Source of the DNA: Dermatophagoides farinae
Lineage: Eukaryota > Arthropoda > Arachnida > Sarcoptiformes > Pyroglyphidae
Direction of reading: 5' to 3'
Assembly: GCF_024713945.1 (NCBI RefSeq)
Contig: NW_027461519.1
Span: forward strand, 248,001-312,000
DNA length: 64,000 nt
In this document: positions 40,583 through 53,024 of the stretch, piece by piece
Position numbering within the stretch: the stretch's first letter is position 1
Layout: each line of letters begins with the position of its first letter
The notes under the pieces: generated by a model
What the model was told of the DNA's origin: nothing
Databases searched by the model: none
Seen by the model: only the letters and a program-made list of their open reading frames with translations
Translations under genes and position numbers: made by a program

Positions 40583-43500
40583 ATGATAAAAATGGTAAGA
40601 CTATTAAATATATTAGCTCTCTCATTTATTGCTCCGTTAACATATTCGTTTGAATGTGTTAATAATAGTGACTGTAGTGTATTTGAAGCATGTACGAATA
40701 ATATTTGCGTTGGCTTGATACCTGATATACATGACGAAAAATTGATTAGGTGTGCTGACGGATATAAGTGCAAAATTGATAAAGAAATTCCAGGGTATGG
40801 AGTAAATGAAAAATTTAAGATTATGGCAATCTTGCCGGATCAACATTGTGGAACTTCAGATGTAGTTTCGAAAGATTGTAAGTTATTATTCATTAAAGAT
40901 TATAGATGAATTATTTTCTGGAAAGCATATTTGGTCTTGTAAATCAGGTAATAGTGATTATTGTGTTATAGATCTTGGTGTGGGTATTAGAAAAGATAAA
41001 TCAATAGCAGTTCAAGGTTTGAGGTTGTGTGGATGTGTCGAATCAGATAAGAATGACTTTGAAAGTGTTTGTTCTTCTTATAAAAACTTCGTTGTACCTG
41101 TTGGTAAAATTGGAGTGCAGGAATGCTTGAATAATTCACACTGTTTACATAAAACGTTCGCTTATTGTATGAACAATAAGTGTGCTAAATTTTCTGGTAT
41201 TGCAGCTACAGCTGGAGCTAAAATTTATCAATGTCTAGTAGGAAAAAATTGTACCATAAATAATATCGCAACTAAAACTATTAATGAAACCATGAAAATT
41301 CTGCCTGTTGCTCAAAAAGTTAAATGTGGGGTAGATATGGCTTTGGATCCTGATTATTTTGACTCAGCCGTATTGCCTTGCGTTTTAGATTTAAATAATG
41401 ATGGAAAATGTGATATAAATTTAGGGATGGTTAAAACAATGAACAGCAATAGATTATGTGGTTGTTCAGGAAGTGATAGAGGCGGAAACGGAAGACCGTG
41501 TGACGAACCTGCCGATTTTGACATAGACTTAGGGTTTGTTAAAACTGTTGAATGCAATATTGATGAAGATTGTAAATCTGGACTATGTGCCGCAAACCAA
41601 TGTATATCTGATACAGTGCCTCCAACGTTTGTTCGAATGATTCCTGAAAATAATACAATTGTTATACCACCAATTTTAGAAGTATCGTTAACCTTTAGTG
41701 AAAATATTATGTATCCACCTAACAGTGAAAACTTCCCGAGAGTTTTAATAAAAAATATGGATCGAAACTTAGAATTTGAAATTTTTATAGCTGATCCTAC
41801 TAAAGTAGATCCAGCGTCAACGTTTTACAGAACAAGAATTGAAGGAACAGATCTTATTATTAATCCAGATATTAGATTGAGTACATTTCCTGAAGGAAAG
41901 TATATTGTAATTTTTGAAGGTGGAATAGTAATGGATATGGATGGAAATTTAGTTGAAGGAAAGAAAGACTTATCATTTACAATTCTTAGTGATGCTGGTT
42001 GCCCTTTTTTCGGTATAACTGGACTTTCAATAACTCCGATTAATGGAAACGGTATTTATAAAAGGCATGATTCTTATAATGACCGTCCAACATGGATATT
42101 AAAGACATTAAATGGAAATTTATTTTTAGAGCTCTACTTTTCTAAACAAAAAGATAAAAACAACAAAAATCAGCAAGGAGTTTGGGTCATTAGTCCATTA
42201 GGCGCAAGAGAAGTAAAGTTCTACGCAATGTTTGAAGTTTCCAATTCTCAGATTGCAAATTTCGTTAGACCTATTAGTGGTAGTTGGCAAGTCTACAGCG
42301 AAGGAGCCTGGACATTACATGAAAATGTAATTTTATCCTGTTTATCAACTGTTGATCTGACTGCACCCGTACTAATATCAGTAAGTTTTAGTTCGTTATA
42401 TTGTCTTAGATTTTACCTGAAAATGGGCAAAAGCAAGTGGATAGAGATGACATTGTTTTGAATTTTAATGAACCTATAAATTACGGTCACTGGAGTTTAT
42501 TTACTTTGTATAATTTAGATGACAAAACAATAGAGTTCGAATTAGATCCTCAAAATGAAGATGATCGCAAACTTTTAAAATTATCAAATGATTCCAAAAC
42601 TTTAACAATTAAATTAAAAAAAAAATTAGAGCTCGGAAAGGCATATAGTTTTAGTTTCGACACTGGCGTTTTAACAGACTATTCATATAATCCCGTTGGT
42701 CCAATCGAACCTGGCTCGTATACATTTACTACTTTAGGTCTTAAATGCAAAAATATTACAGACGTATTGAATAATATAGTTGTAATAGAAAATTCAAAAG
42801 AAAAATATAATCATCTAGATGAAATCGTTATAGCTTGTGAAAAAGGATTTACTCCACGATTTCCACCTTCAAATTTGGACTATGATAGAATCAATTTTTC
42901 GACGAACTTAAATGATTATACCAACGTAACAGTCTTGTGTAAAGATGGTGAATGGGTAACACAAGGATTAAAATGTATGCAAAATTGTTCATTATCTCAG
43001 ATAGACGAAATATTACGTTTTGACCAAAATAAAACTGAATTAATCAATACTATTGATGATGAAAATGCAATTATAAGGTCTAAAAATACAAGTGTAAAAA
43101 ATGAAGAAGAACAAAAATCTTTGGTTCTTGATATAGAAAAAAATCAAGTGCCAAAAAGTCACAACAAACTTAAAAATACTAGTATGATGAAAAGTGCTAA
43201 TAGACGGCATTCAAGAAGTTTATCAACGTCTGAATATAAACGCCCAAAGATTAAATATGATGCAGATAACCACAAATTTCTAATCAATATTAACAATCCA
43301 AGTTATCTGATATTAGTTAAAAGTTGGGCGATGGATGACGAACGTAAAATTTTTAATAATGATATGAAATCAAGTTTAATAAATGATGAAATTACGTTCA
43401 AACACGGAAGTTCTCTTTCTATTCAATGCTCTAAAAATTCAAGGGTATTACAAGGAATAACAAATGAGTCTACAATGGTGTGTCATAATGGATCATGGAC

Positions 43501-46500
43501 AAAACCTAAGTTGGTCTGCTCCCTTGTCTGTGGAGAGATAAAAATTAATCGATATGCTTATCTTGTAACAGGTATTAACAATTTTAATATAGGAGCTACG
43601 AGAAATATTTCTTGTGTATCATATGCTATAGGAGATGTAGGCAAAATTCAAACTATTAGATGTAACGAGGATTTAAAATGGGATGAAGTAAAAATTAAAT
43701 GTAAACTTCCGTGTTCCAAAATTGATTTACTAGAATACAAAAATGAACACGGATTAGTACCAGTTGATTATTTTGAAAGTGAAGAGATCGATAAAAGTAT
43801 TACTGAAATAACATTTAAATGTGTCGCTGGTTATTCTCAGGTTGAGCTACCAGAATCAAATAAAAATTCAATTAAAACCAACTTTAGTATCCAAGAATAT
43901 CCAGAATGTAACGAATCTGCAGACAACATATGCGTAGCTTGTATTAATGGAAGTTGGATGAAAAGTCAAGATATAAAATGCGAAAAAAATTGTTCAAAAT
44001 TCATTGAAAAAAAAGGCTATAATACAAATCTTGTTTTTGGAAACGGTACAAATCCGGGTTCAATTTATGAAGTTTCATGTAAGCATGATTCTTTGGCATT
44101 GCCTCATTCAGGTGTTGTAGATAAAATAATTTGCCGAGACGGAAAGTGGAAGAACATAACACAAAAATTAGAATGCCATGCAGCTTGTCCACATCCAAAA
44201 AGTTATTTTTCATCAACTTATATTGTTTCAACATTTGATGGAGTTCCTCTTAATATCACAGAAGAAAAGAAATTTGACAATTTAACATACCGGCATGAAT
44301 TGTCAAAAAACAATGTAATTAACAACAAAAATTTTATTGTTTCTTGTCATCCAGCATCACAAGTGTTATTTTTTGAAAAGTTTGTTTCCGCTAATTTCGA
44401 TGAATTAACTATGGATGAACTTGAGTCTAATTTAGTCGTAAACTCCACGTTGTTATTTGCGTATAAAACTACTATCAGTCAATTAGTTTATTGTTCTGAC
44501 GGTAATTGGATTCCCGTTAATAAGACAAAACCGCATACTTATATGACGTTAACTGAAACTAACAAAAAAGAGAATAATCTTCAAACTAATCTACTACAAA
44601 ATAATGGATTTTTACGTTGTGCTAAGTTATGCCCGAGTTTCAATTACATATATAATAGACGATTTAAATTTGACAGCACAGACAATGATAGCTTATGGGG
44701 TACAAGTGTAACAATATCTTGCAGAGAACCTTACAAAGGTGGAAATTTCTATATTAATCAAAGTAAAGAATTAGAATTTGAATCGATAAATCAATTATTG
44801 TTGTATTGTTATAACGGAGATTGGATTACGAAGAAAAGAGAATCTTACTATTCGATATTTAATGATAATTTTGAAGAGAATAAAGACTACATTAAAATGT
44901 ATAATAACAAGATGAATGCAAAAGATGTTGAAAAAAATATACAACTTCTTCTTGGTTGTGGAAATTCATGTTCTGTTAGTTCCTATAAGATTCACTTAGA
45001 AAAATATCACTTAAACGATTTTGATCAAAATATACAAAAAGATTTTCAGCATGGTTCACTAATTAGAGTTAGATGTAAACAAAATAGTATATCAGAAATT
45101 GACAAAAATGATTTTTTTATTGGTTGCAGTGATGGTGAATGGACTATACCAACACAAGTATGTTTGAATAAAACTAGTGAATATCGAGATGCGTTAAATA
45201 AAATCATAAACGATGAAAAAAAACAAAACATTGAGCAGAACAATCAGAACTATTCAAATAACTGTGCTTCAATAGACGTTTCTGTATCTTTTAATTCTGC
45301 ATCTGATTACTGGATTTCTTTATTGAACTTTGAAAAAGATAAATATAAAATTAGTTCATATATTAGTTATGGCAAAGAAGTTATGAATGAAAATGATACT
45401 ATTGTGAAAAACGGTACAATCGCAAGAATACGACCAAAAGAAAATTACAAAATATCGAATAAAATTCAAAATCAGCTACTAAACGTTAATTTTTATGTTT
45501 GCAAAAAAGGAGAATGGAAATTATTGCGTGAATTAAATTTATCCGACGACTATAATCATGTGTATACCTCTAAAAACGAACTTTGTTCGAATAATTTGCT
45601 AGACCGAGGAGAAATCGACATAGATTGTGGGTTTATATGTGAAAAGGATTGCGTTAGTTGTTATGATAAAAAAATAAATGGTAACGAAATATGGATAGAT
45701 TGTGGTGGAAATTGTCGACCGTGCCATAGTTGTAATGAAAAACATTTAAAATATTTCAAATCTCCAGACTATGTGGTTCAAAAAACTGATGGTGTCAATT
45801 TACTAAAACTTTTAGAGAAAACTAGCAATACTTCACTTATACCAAATAGTTTTTTCAAAAAAAATTTGAGAGTTCAATACTTTCACATCGCTTGTGGAAA
45901 AAACACAATGAAAATAGGTAGTAGATCGTATATCGATTTGGTGTGCTTAGACGGATCATTGATTCCTTTGGAGTATGTCTTAGAACTCAATGATAATGGC
46001 ATTTTACCGGGAGGATTAATTGTAAGTAAATTACCTTTTTTTGAACTGTCATGCGTAGCTGTTGATAAATCAAAGCTATATAAAAAATTTCTTAATAATT
46101 ACTTAGAAGTTATTCCTTTAATGACGCATCGTTATTGCCCTAACATAAGATTAAAGTCACAAAATGAAACTTCATTAATGTATGAGGCTTGTAAACTCAT
46201 TCAAAGGTATCAATATTTTTATCTCTCAGAATGCAGCACTTTAATCCAATCAACTAGTTTAGCTTCTGTTTGTAATGGAAGATGTAGTAAAGTTATAAAT
46301 GAATTAATTATTGACACTCAGTTACTTTTTGAAAAAATAGATGATGATGATTTAGACGCTGACGACGAACCAGAAAAAAAAAGTTTGTTCAAGTATGTTA
46401 GTTTGCTGTTAGAAGGGATTAAGTTGATATGTAAAGAAATATCTGTGGCTGAAAATAGTTTACGGCAAAAAATAGGATATAGTAATTTTTCAAGTCACAA

Positions 46501-49500
46501 TCAATATTGCATGAGTTTTACGGAAAAAGATTTAAGGCACATTAAGAACTTAGATGAGTACATTAGCGTAAAAGAAATGAAGCCGATTTGTTTATTTGAC
46601 TCTTGTTTTCGTTCAAATATTAAGTATATTGGAACTATATGGAGTTTAATGAATTTTCCATATATGCAGATAATAGATGAAAAAGATAATAGAAAAGAAT
46701 TACAAACATTGGGGTTTTTAAGCAATATTCCATCAATTTCTGAATCAGAAAAAACTGAATTACAAACTAATCGTTATATTCCATTGGTTGAAAAAGTAAG
46801 ATACAGCGATAACATAATCGACTTATTATGTTTATCAGCAAGTTCAACTTCTTCTTGCATGCCCTATTTAAAATTGATTAACGACAGTTTGTTAAAGTGG
46901 CAATACAAATCTGGAGAAATGAATTTAGAAGCCAAACTTTCGATTGCCCGTCAACTTGGTTTGCAGAAGTTTTGTTCTGATCCAAACTCTTGTTTAAGCA
47001 AAATTATGCGAAATATTGGAAATATAATAATTGAAAAAGGTATAGAAGGTTCGTTTCCTTATTACAGGTTTCTTGGACATTTATTCAAATTTTATGGAAG
47101 ATATTACTGCTCGGTTAATCACTTGAATAAATCGTGTTCGATACATATGATTGGTAATATTATAGATGCATTGGATTTGTCTTTGATTGAAATTTCCAAC
47201 GACAAACTTAATTTATCTGAGCTAACCAATGAAATGTTTGAAGTTTTAGATACTTCGAGTTTGAAAAAATGTCAGTGTGACAGAGGAAAAATAAACAATG
47301 GCGAGTGTAATCCCGAATGTTTTACTGCAGAATGCGGTTTCGATGGTATAGATTGTTTTTTCATGGTTCAATTTCCCGCGGTATATAAAAAATTAACAGG
47401 TAACATTTCATTAATAGAAGGATTTATACCTTATTTTATTGCTGATTTCAATCACAAATTGTCGAAGAAAGCTCTTGAAAGTTTAAAAAAACAGTTTATC
47501 AAAGAAGACTGTTGTTTACCTATTCGTTTGTTTACCTTAAAAGAACTGTTGGATTTAGATTTTATCACTCATCCTTTATTATCTTCAGATAAAAAAATCA
47601 ATAAGCAAGTTAGAAGCGTTATTTTTGCATTCATCAAAAAAAATCCAGCGAAAGTTTTGAATGATTTATTGATATTTGAAAACTATTCCTTAGCTACTTT
47701 TGATCTTAGATACGCTGATCCTGAATTTCAACAAATAATGAATTATAAATGTGGAAGATCACCTGATGAAACAGAAATTATTTTAAAAATAGATTTTCCT
47801 TCTATATCATTTGATTCATTACTTATTCTTCGTGCATATTTAACAGAAAGCGAGCTCCTTTATATACGATCCCTACCCCTGTTTTCCACTGCGACTTCTT
47901 TAAACGAAATATTGAAACTGCTAGATAAACATATTGAAGGTTTCAGTGATGTTTTACGGTATAATAATTACTTAGTTAATTTAAACATCGTTTTGAAACG
48001 AGCTATCAGTAATATATTAATTTTCCCATTAGCAGACATTGTAGACATCGAGTGGGTTCCTTTTAATTTCAGTGGCTCTACTATTGTAATCAAGTTTCAG
48101 GGTGGTAGCTACAATCCTGTAATAAAAGAAACAATTGTGAATAAGTTACAAACAAACGAACTAACAAACTTTGTGAAAAAATCTATTCTCAATTGGATTA
48201 AGCGATTGCCTACACCGTTTCAAGTTTATTTCGTTAAGTTCAATGAAATTACAAATCCAACTAATATTACTCCACGATCATTATCGTCTACGCGAGAAAC
48301 TATGCAAAATGTATTTTTAAACTTTATACCTTTTAGCATTTGGAAAAATTACAACACCAACGGTATAAAAGATCTTCAAATATATTCCGATGACGTTTTT
48401 GAAGAAATTTTAGATGTGTATGATACAAAGTTGGACGAAGTAAGTTACGGAAAATCTCAAGAAAGTGCCTCAAGAAATAAATTTACTGGGAACGATGATA
48501 TAATTAGCTGCTCGATGGATTTTCAAAATCCAAGTCACGAGCTGCACAATTATGAAGTAGTTTCTACTCGTTCAATTAGCAGATCTTCGAACGAAGTTTC
48601 ACTACTTATCAAATGCAAAAACGGCAGTCACGGTGTCGACCAGAAAGTTGACGCTTATCAGTTGGTCGTTTGTATTTTGGGAAAATGGCGCAGTCTTGAA
48701 CGAACCGAACTAATGGATTGTAGAAAAACTTGTCCAAAATTCATTTATTGTGGAATACTAGAAAGACCGGAAATGTACAATCTTAAAATTTCAGGACTAA
48801 AAGAAGGCGATACAGCACAACTCTCTTGTGCGTCAAACTACAAGAAAAATTCAGTAACTTCAGTGTGTTCAAACGGAGTTTGGTCTGATATAGATTTGGA
48901 ATGTGAAGCATTGCAAGAGAGTGCTGAATATTGTAACGGTTTTTATATAAATGAACTTGTTCAGAAGTTCAAGTTGAGGCTAGAGCCGATGCAACCCATG
49001 CTGAATAATATTGATTGGTGGAAGCTTCAGTGCCAAATCGGTTACAATGCGGAAAACGAAATTTTGAACTCGTCAATAATAGCTTGTGTAAACGACCTTG
49101 ATTTAATCGTTATTCATTCTATCGACGTTGAACTTAAAAAACTTTTACAAAAAAAACCGTACAAAACGAACTTAATTGAAAAAGCTGTCACAGGATACCT
49201 AACCGATCCGCTAAAAAAAGCAAACGCAAGCCGCATAAACCTGGAAGCTGTAGACCTCAACGACTACTTGATACTCAACCCGCTCTTGCCAAATGAAAAA
49301 CCAAAAAGGCTGCAGTGTTTAGAATACACTATTTCTGAGACTCCGAAAGTCAAAATTCTTAACTTCGACAGCTATTCTTACGTAATCGCCGTCGCTGTTT
49401 CCGCGTTGTTGTTCATTGTGTTATTTTGTTTGCTTGGCTACCTTTATGAGCGAAAAAAACGCATGCGACAATCCAACATTTCTTTTGAAGACAACCAGCT

Positions 49501-49744
49501 CAACAGCAACATCGTTAATAATGACAGTTTTATGACTCAAAAATTCGAAAGTCAAGCAAGAGCACAAAACGAGAATTTCCACAGATCAAATATGAAAAAT
49601 AATTTGGCTTCCGACTTTTTGTCAGACGATGAATACCTCAACATAGACGACTATGTAAAATTCCATGACAGCGTGAGCCATGACGGCCAGTCTAAAATCA
49701 GTTATTATTCTGACATAGAAATGTATACACAAAAAAGATATTAA
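40583..49744 (+). CDS. Giant secreted type-I membrane protein with CCP/sushi and LNR domains, three exons
   Basis: Exons 40583-40877, 40906-42380 and 42410-49744 are joined by introns of 28 nt (40878-40905) and 29 nt (42381-42409), giving 3034 residues. The signal peptide is MIKMVRLLNILALSFIAPLTYS. Two Cys-rich modules follow, then two SbsA-type Ig-like domains (VPPTFVRMIPENNT; TAPVLISILPENGQKQVDRDDIVLNF, the second rebuilt by splicing). Eight or more divergent CCP/sushi-like units come next (pattern C...DG.W......C). A module CSNNLLDRGEIDIDCG...DCGGNCRPC lies near residue 1650 and an LNR/Notch module (CQCDRGKINNGECNPEC...GFDGIDC) near 2210. Further CCP-like units precede a membrane span (VIAVAVSALLFIVLFCLLGYL, about 2915-2935) and a 97-residue cytosolic tail with acidic and Tyr motifs. 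An adhesion or sensing role is inference. Confidence 0.8.
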
Positions 49745-49834
49745 TGTTCAAGCAAAATTTTTTTGATTTATTGGTATGTATATTAAACTTTTTTTATGAT
49801 AACAAGACTAGTTCGTCTCAATTTAAGATGTAGA

Positions 49835-51517
49835 TTAAACTAGTAATCCTTGAATTCCGATTTGAGTGAGAATCTTAGGGTTATTTAAAATTTCTCGTAT
49901 TTGGGCTTTATCCTTCATAGGTAAAACGATGTGTGAGTTGACCTGTCGACCACGCTGTACAATGAAGAAGTCTTCCTGATACTGTGCCCTGCGACAGATA
50001 GTGCTGTTTTGACTGCAAGAAGTATAGAACAGACGTGTCATCGATAATTTTTCGTCTATGACGCTATCGAAAATTTCGCTAGCTTTTTGGGAGTCTATTT
50101 TGGAACTGTACTGAACAAAGATGATGCAGATTTTGGCGTCATTTGTTCCGCAAATTTTTGGTGTGAGAAGACGCGAGTCAAGTCTTCTGGGATAGCTGTA
50201 TATGCCGATCAAATTATTGAAGTCGTTAATCCATTTTCGGAGCGTGTAATGGAGTTTTTGGACGAGACCGTTGCCAGTGAGGTGTTCGATCTCTGCGTTG
50301 TCGATGTCGAAAATATCGACTACGTGAATTAGAGCAAACTTGTTGTTGTCTTCGTCGAATTTGATACGTTTGAGAATCACGTTGACAAACTTGCCGGACT
50401 CGCCAGCTATCTTGCCCGTCATGTTTGATATGTCAACGAAGTTGATGCTGTTTTTTAACGGCCTAATGTCTTGCAGCATGTTGTACTGGTCCGCCTCTGA
50501 AAGCTTTTTAGACCTATAAATTAAAACAACTGGCTGTGTTACAGACTTGAAGTGCGCTATTAAGTTGCCGGCTTTGGTGATGATTGTGGGAAAATAACTA
50601 ATGTCGAGAAACTTCGTTAAGATGGCTGGAGTAATGTTGCTACCCAAACTGATAAGTTTTCCTAGGTTTTTATCGCTGGTGTTGACCGCGAAAACAGTAC
50701 CCTGAATACTGTATTTGCTAGAATATATAAACTTGCTGCATTGGGGTGACGACTTAGTGCAGTCGAGGAATTGGGCAGTTTCTTTAAACGGACTATTAGA
50801 AATGATTTCGTCAAACAACTGTGCGTTGTCCAAAACATCTTGAGTGTCAGATGAATATACAAACACGATAACGAAGTCAGTGTCTTTCATAAGGTTGACG
50901 TCCAACTGCCCAGTAGTGATATGCTTAAAAGTAAAGTGTTTCTCGATCATCCTACGAATCGTTTGAGGGTTCGTAGGTTTTGGCGGCCGTGTTTCATAAG
51001 TGTTTGAAACGTTGTACGGGTTATAGTACTGGTTTCTTCTCCTGGAATTTGGATCATTTCGATGGTTAGTGGCGCCAAAAAAAGTTTTGAGAATATCGTC
51101 CAAACCAGCGTTGGCCTCGTCTTCAGCGCCAAAGTTGAAAAAAAACGTGCTATGGGACGGTCCTGCGCTTCCGCGAGCAAATTGTGGACCGCCGAAGTTG
51201 AAAAACTGAAAGCCTGGGTTTTGGTACTGCGGTCTAGCAGGGGTTTGGCCACTTTGGGCAAATTTGACACCTTCTTCGCCTCCGTTGTCGTACGCTTCCC
51301 GCAGTTTCGGGTCCGACAACACTTCGTAAGCCCAGTTTATGTCTTTGAATTTGTCGTCTCCACTTTTGTACTTGTCAGGATGATACTTTTTTGAGAGTTC
51401 TCTGAATTTTTGCTTTATTTCTTTTTCTGAACTTTTCGGATTTACGTCCAATATTTTGTATGGGTTGCGAGCGAACGCGGAAACTAAGCAGAAAGCGTAA
51501 AAAAGTAGTTTAAACAT
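49835..51517 (-). CDS. ER-type J-domain protein with thioredoxin-like C-terminus
   Basis: The 560-residue product begins with a signal peptide (MFKLLFYAFCLVSAFA). The J domain follows directly (NPYKILDVNPKSSEKEIKQKFRELSKKYHPDKY) with HPD. A Gly/Phe/Asn-rich linker comes next, and then two or three thioredoxin-like folds without CxxC (DTDFVIVFVYSSD...; QPVVLIYRSKK...). This layout resembles DNAJC16/ERdj-type co-chaperones of the secretory pathway that work with ER Hsp70. There is no obvious KDEL. It is convergent with the giant surface-protein gene, 90 nt apart. Its base composition is less AT-rich than that of neighbours. Confidence 0.75.
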   Translation of the reverse strand: MFKLLFYAFCLVSAFARNPYKILDVNPKSSEKEIKQKFRELSKKYHPDKYKSGDDKFKDINWAYEVLSDPKLREAYDNGGEEGVKFAQSGQTPARPQYQNPGFQFFNFGGPQFARGSAGPSHSTFFFNFGAEDEANAGLDDILKTFFGATNHRNDPNSRRRNQYYNPYNVSNTYETRPPKPTNPQTIRRMIEKHFTFKHITTGQLDVNLMKDTDFVIVFVYSSDTQDVLDNAQLFDEIISNSPFKETAQFLDCTKSSPQCSKFIYSSKYSIQGTVFAVNTSDKNLGKLISLGSNITPAILTKFLDISYFPTIITKAGNLIAHFKSVTQPVVLIYRSKKLSEADQYNMLQDIRPLKNSINFVDISNMTGKIAGESGKFVNVILKRIKFDEDNNKFALIHVVDIFDIDNAEIEHLTGNGLVQKLHYTLRKWINDFNNLIGIYSYPRRLDSRLLTPKICGTNDAKICIIFVQYSSKIDSQKASEIFDSVIDEKLSMTRLFYTSCSQNSTICRRAQYQEDFFIVQRGRQVNSHIVLPMKDKAQIREILNNPKILTQIGIQGLLV

Positions 51518-51848
51518 AATGTAAGTTTAATTTAACAGTCTAATTCGGGTTTCACTTAACTCAGTTGCGTTCAATGGTAGCTCAGCTGGTACTTTGTGGG
51601 AAATCCTTTCTGGTAAATTATCTAGGGAATAAAAAGATATTTTTTTTAAATCTAAGATCATATTTAAACAAATTATTATTGTTCGAACACGACTCTAGAT
51701 GCAGTTTGTCATATTTAAATGATAAGTTGATGCAAAAAATTCAGTTTTCTGAGCACGTCACCGGTGTGTTATTTCGTGACTCATGATAGAGCAAATTTAA
51801 CGCAAAATATTTAATTTATTAGTCATATGTGTAAATTAGTACATTGTA
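51518..51848. other. Intergenic region with a possible small ORF
   Basis: A plus-strand frame from an ATG at 51574 to 51786 encodes 70 residues (MVAQLVLCGKSFLVNYLGNK...HVTGVLFRDS). It has no recognisable domain and may be chance. The same bases contain a D-arm-like string (TGGTAGCTCAGCTGGT) without the rest of a tRNA. Confidence 0.3.
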
Positions 51849-52346
51849 TCAGCGTCTTTTGAAAGAGCATAATAAATTTAAAGAAAAATCAAGCGTTTTG
51901 ACAAGAATTAATGTTACGGCTGTTACCAATACAGTTATAATGGTAATGAACAAAACAACTCTATAGTACCCATCTGTGTTAGAGGTAACAAGTGGGCTCG
52001 CAATTTTAGATATTAAAGAAAAGACACCCATTTTGAGTTCTTTCCAAATCGAATTATTATATGTTAACGGGTAGCTATCCATAATTAGGAACAGTTTTTC
52101 ATCCTGAATATATCCATACTTAAATATAAATTTTTTTTTTTTAAAATATTTAGAAATGCAATAGCAGCATGGCTGATATTTAGCGAGGTTAGAGTCTTTT
52201 GCGCATTGAGTAAAATCTTTGCAATATTCTAACGTATTATTTTCTAAGTCATATCGACAATTTAATAACGGGATAGTTCTAAAAACGGTCAAGGAAGCAA
52301 CTAACAGTTCATTTTTATTAGTAGAATTTCGTTTTGATAACCGCAT
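51849..52346 (-). CDS. Small single-span membrane protein, unknown
   Basis: The 165-residue product starts with a basic N-terminus, has a Cys-rich middle (NCRYDLENNTLEYCKDFTQCAK...CCYC), and carries one strong hydrophobic span near the C-terminus (VVLFITIITVLVTAVTLILV, about residues 130-150), followed by a short basic tail. It could be tail-anchored. The gene is divergent with RPL24, 88 nt between start codons. No family is recognised. Confidence 0.55.
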   Translation of the reverse strand: MRLSKRNSTNKNELLVASLTVFRTIPLLNCRYDLENNTLEYCKDFTQCAKDSNLAKYQPCCYCISKYFKKKKFIFKYGYIQDEKLFLIMDSYPLTYNNSIWKELKMGVFSLISKIASPLVTSNTDGYYRVVLFITIITVLVTAVTLILVKTLDFSLNLLCSFKRR

Positions 52347-52434
52347 CCTGATAATAAAAATAAAAAATATATAATTACCGTTTTGTCTTTATTTTTATTA
52401 GCAATATAAACTTGTCTGCAATTCGTTATCAAAA

Positions 52435-52916
52435 ATGCCAATAAAAGCAATATCAACAACTTTAAAGCTTGAGACTTGCGCTTTTTCTGAGGAAAAAATT
52501 TACCCAGGTAGGGCTAGAAATTTTGTTCGAAAGTAAGTTACTAACATGCTTTTTGGAGTCACGTTGCGTTTGAACGCAGCTTCGTGTAATTCCAAGAGCG
52601 TAGTTCTCAACTATGTTTTAGAGATGGAAAAGTTTTGACTTTCATAAACACAAAGTGTAAGAGTTTGAACTCGCAAAAAATCAAGTCTTTGAATGTCCGT
52701 TGGACCTCCAGCTGGAGAAAAGCACACAAAAAGGATGTTAGCGACAATCAGTCTTCGAAGAAGAGATCAAAGACCAACGTTCGTACCGTTAAGGCTATTA
52801 GCGGAATGAGTTTAGATGCTATTACTGAAATCAAAGCCAAAGCTAAATCCAACTCGTCTAAAACTGAGGGTGGAGCCAAGAAACACGCTCCCTTAGCGTC
52901 AAAACATAAAAAATGA
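52435..52916 (+). CDS. RPL24: 60S ribosomal protein L24 (eL24), two exons
   Basis: Exon 1 is 52435-52532 and exon 2 is 52622-52916, with an 89-nt intron (52533-52621). The product is 130 residues. The join gives the family core ETCAFSEEKIYPGRARNFVRK|DGKVLTFINTKCKSL...RWTSSWRKAHKK. The usual Cys ligands of the eL24 zinc-ribbon-like region are only partly present. About 11 extra residues (MPIKAISTTLK) precede the typical start. The intron opens with GTAAGT followed at once by TACTAAC, and ends TTTTAG. It is about three times longer than the other introns in the window. Confidence 0.9.
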
Positions 52917-53024
52917 TCAGTTTTTATAGTATATACATAAGTTTTTATATTTGATATTTTTTGTATATAGAGAACATATATAAAATTAAAAAGTGAAACT
53001 GATTATAGTCTGATTATCATTGCT

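Noticed and set aside
51574-51600. tRNA-like string TGGTAGCTCAGCTGGT
   Set aside because: Only a D-arm-like piece is present; no anticodon arm, T arm or paired acceptor was found downstream.
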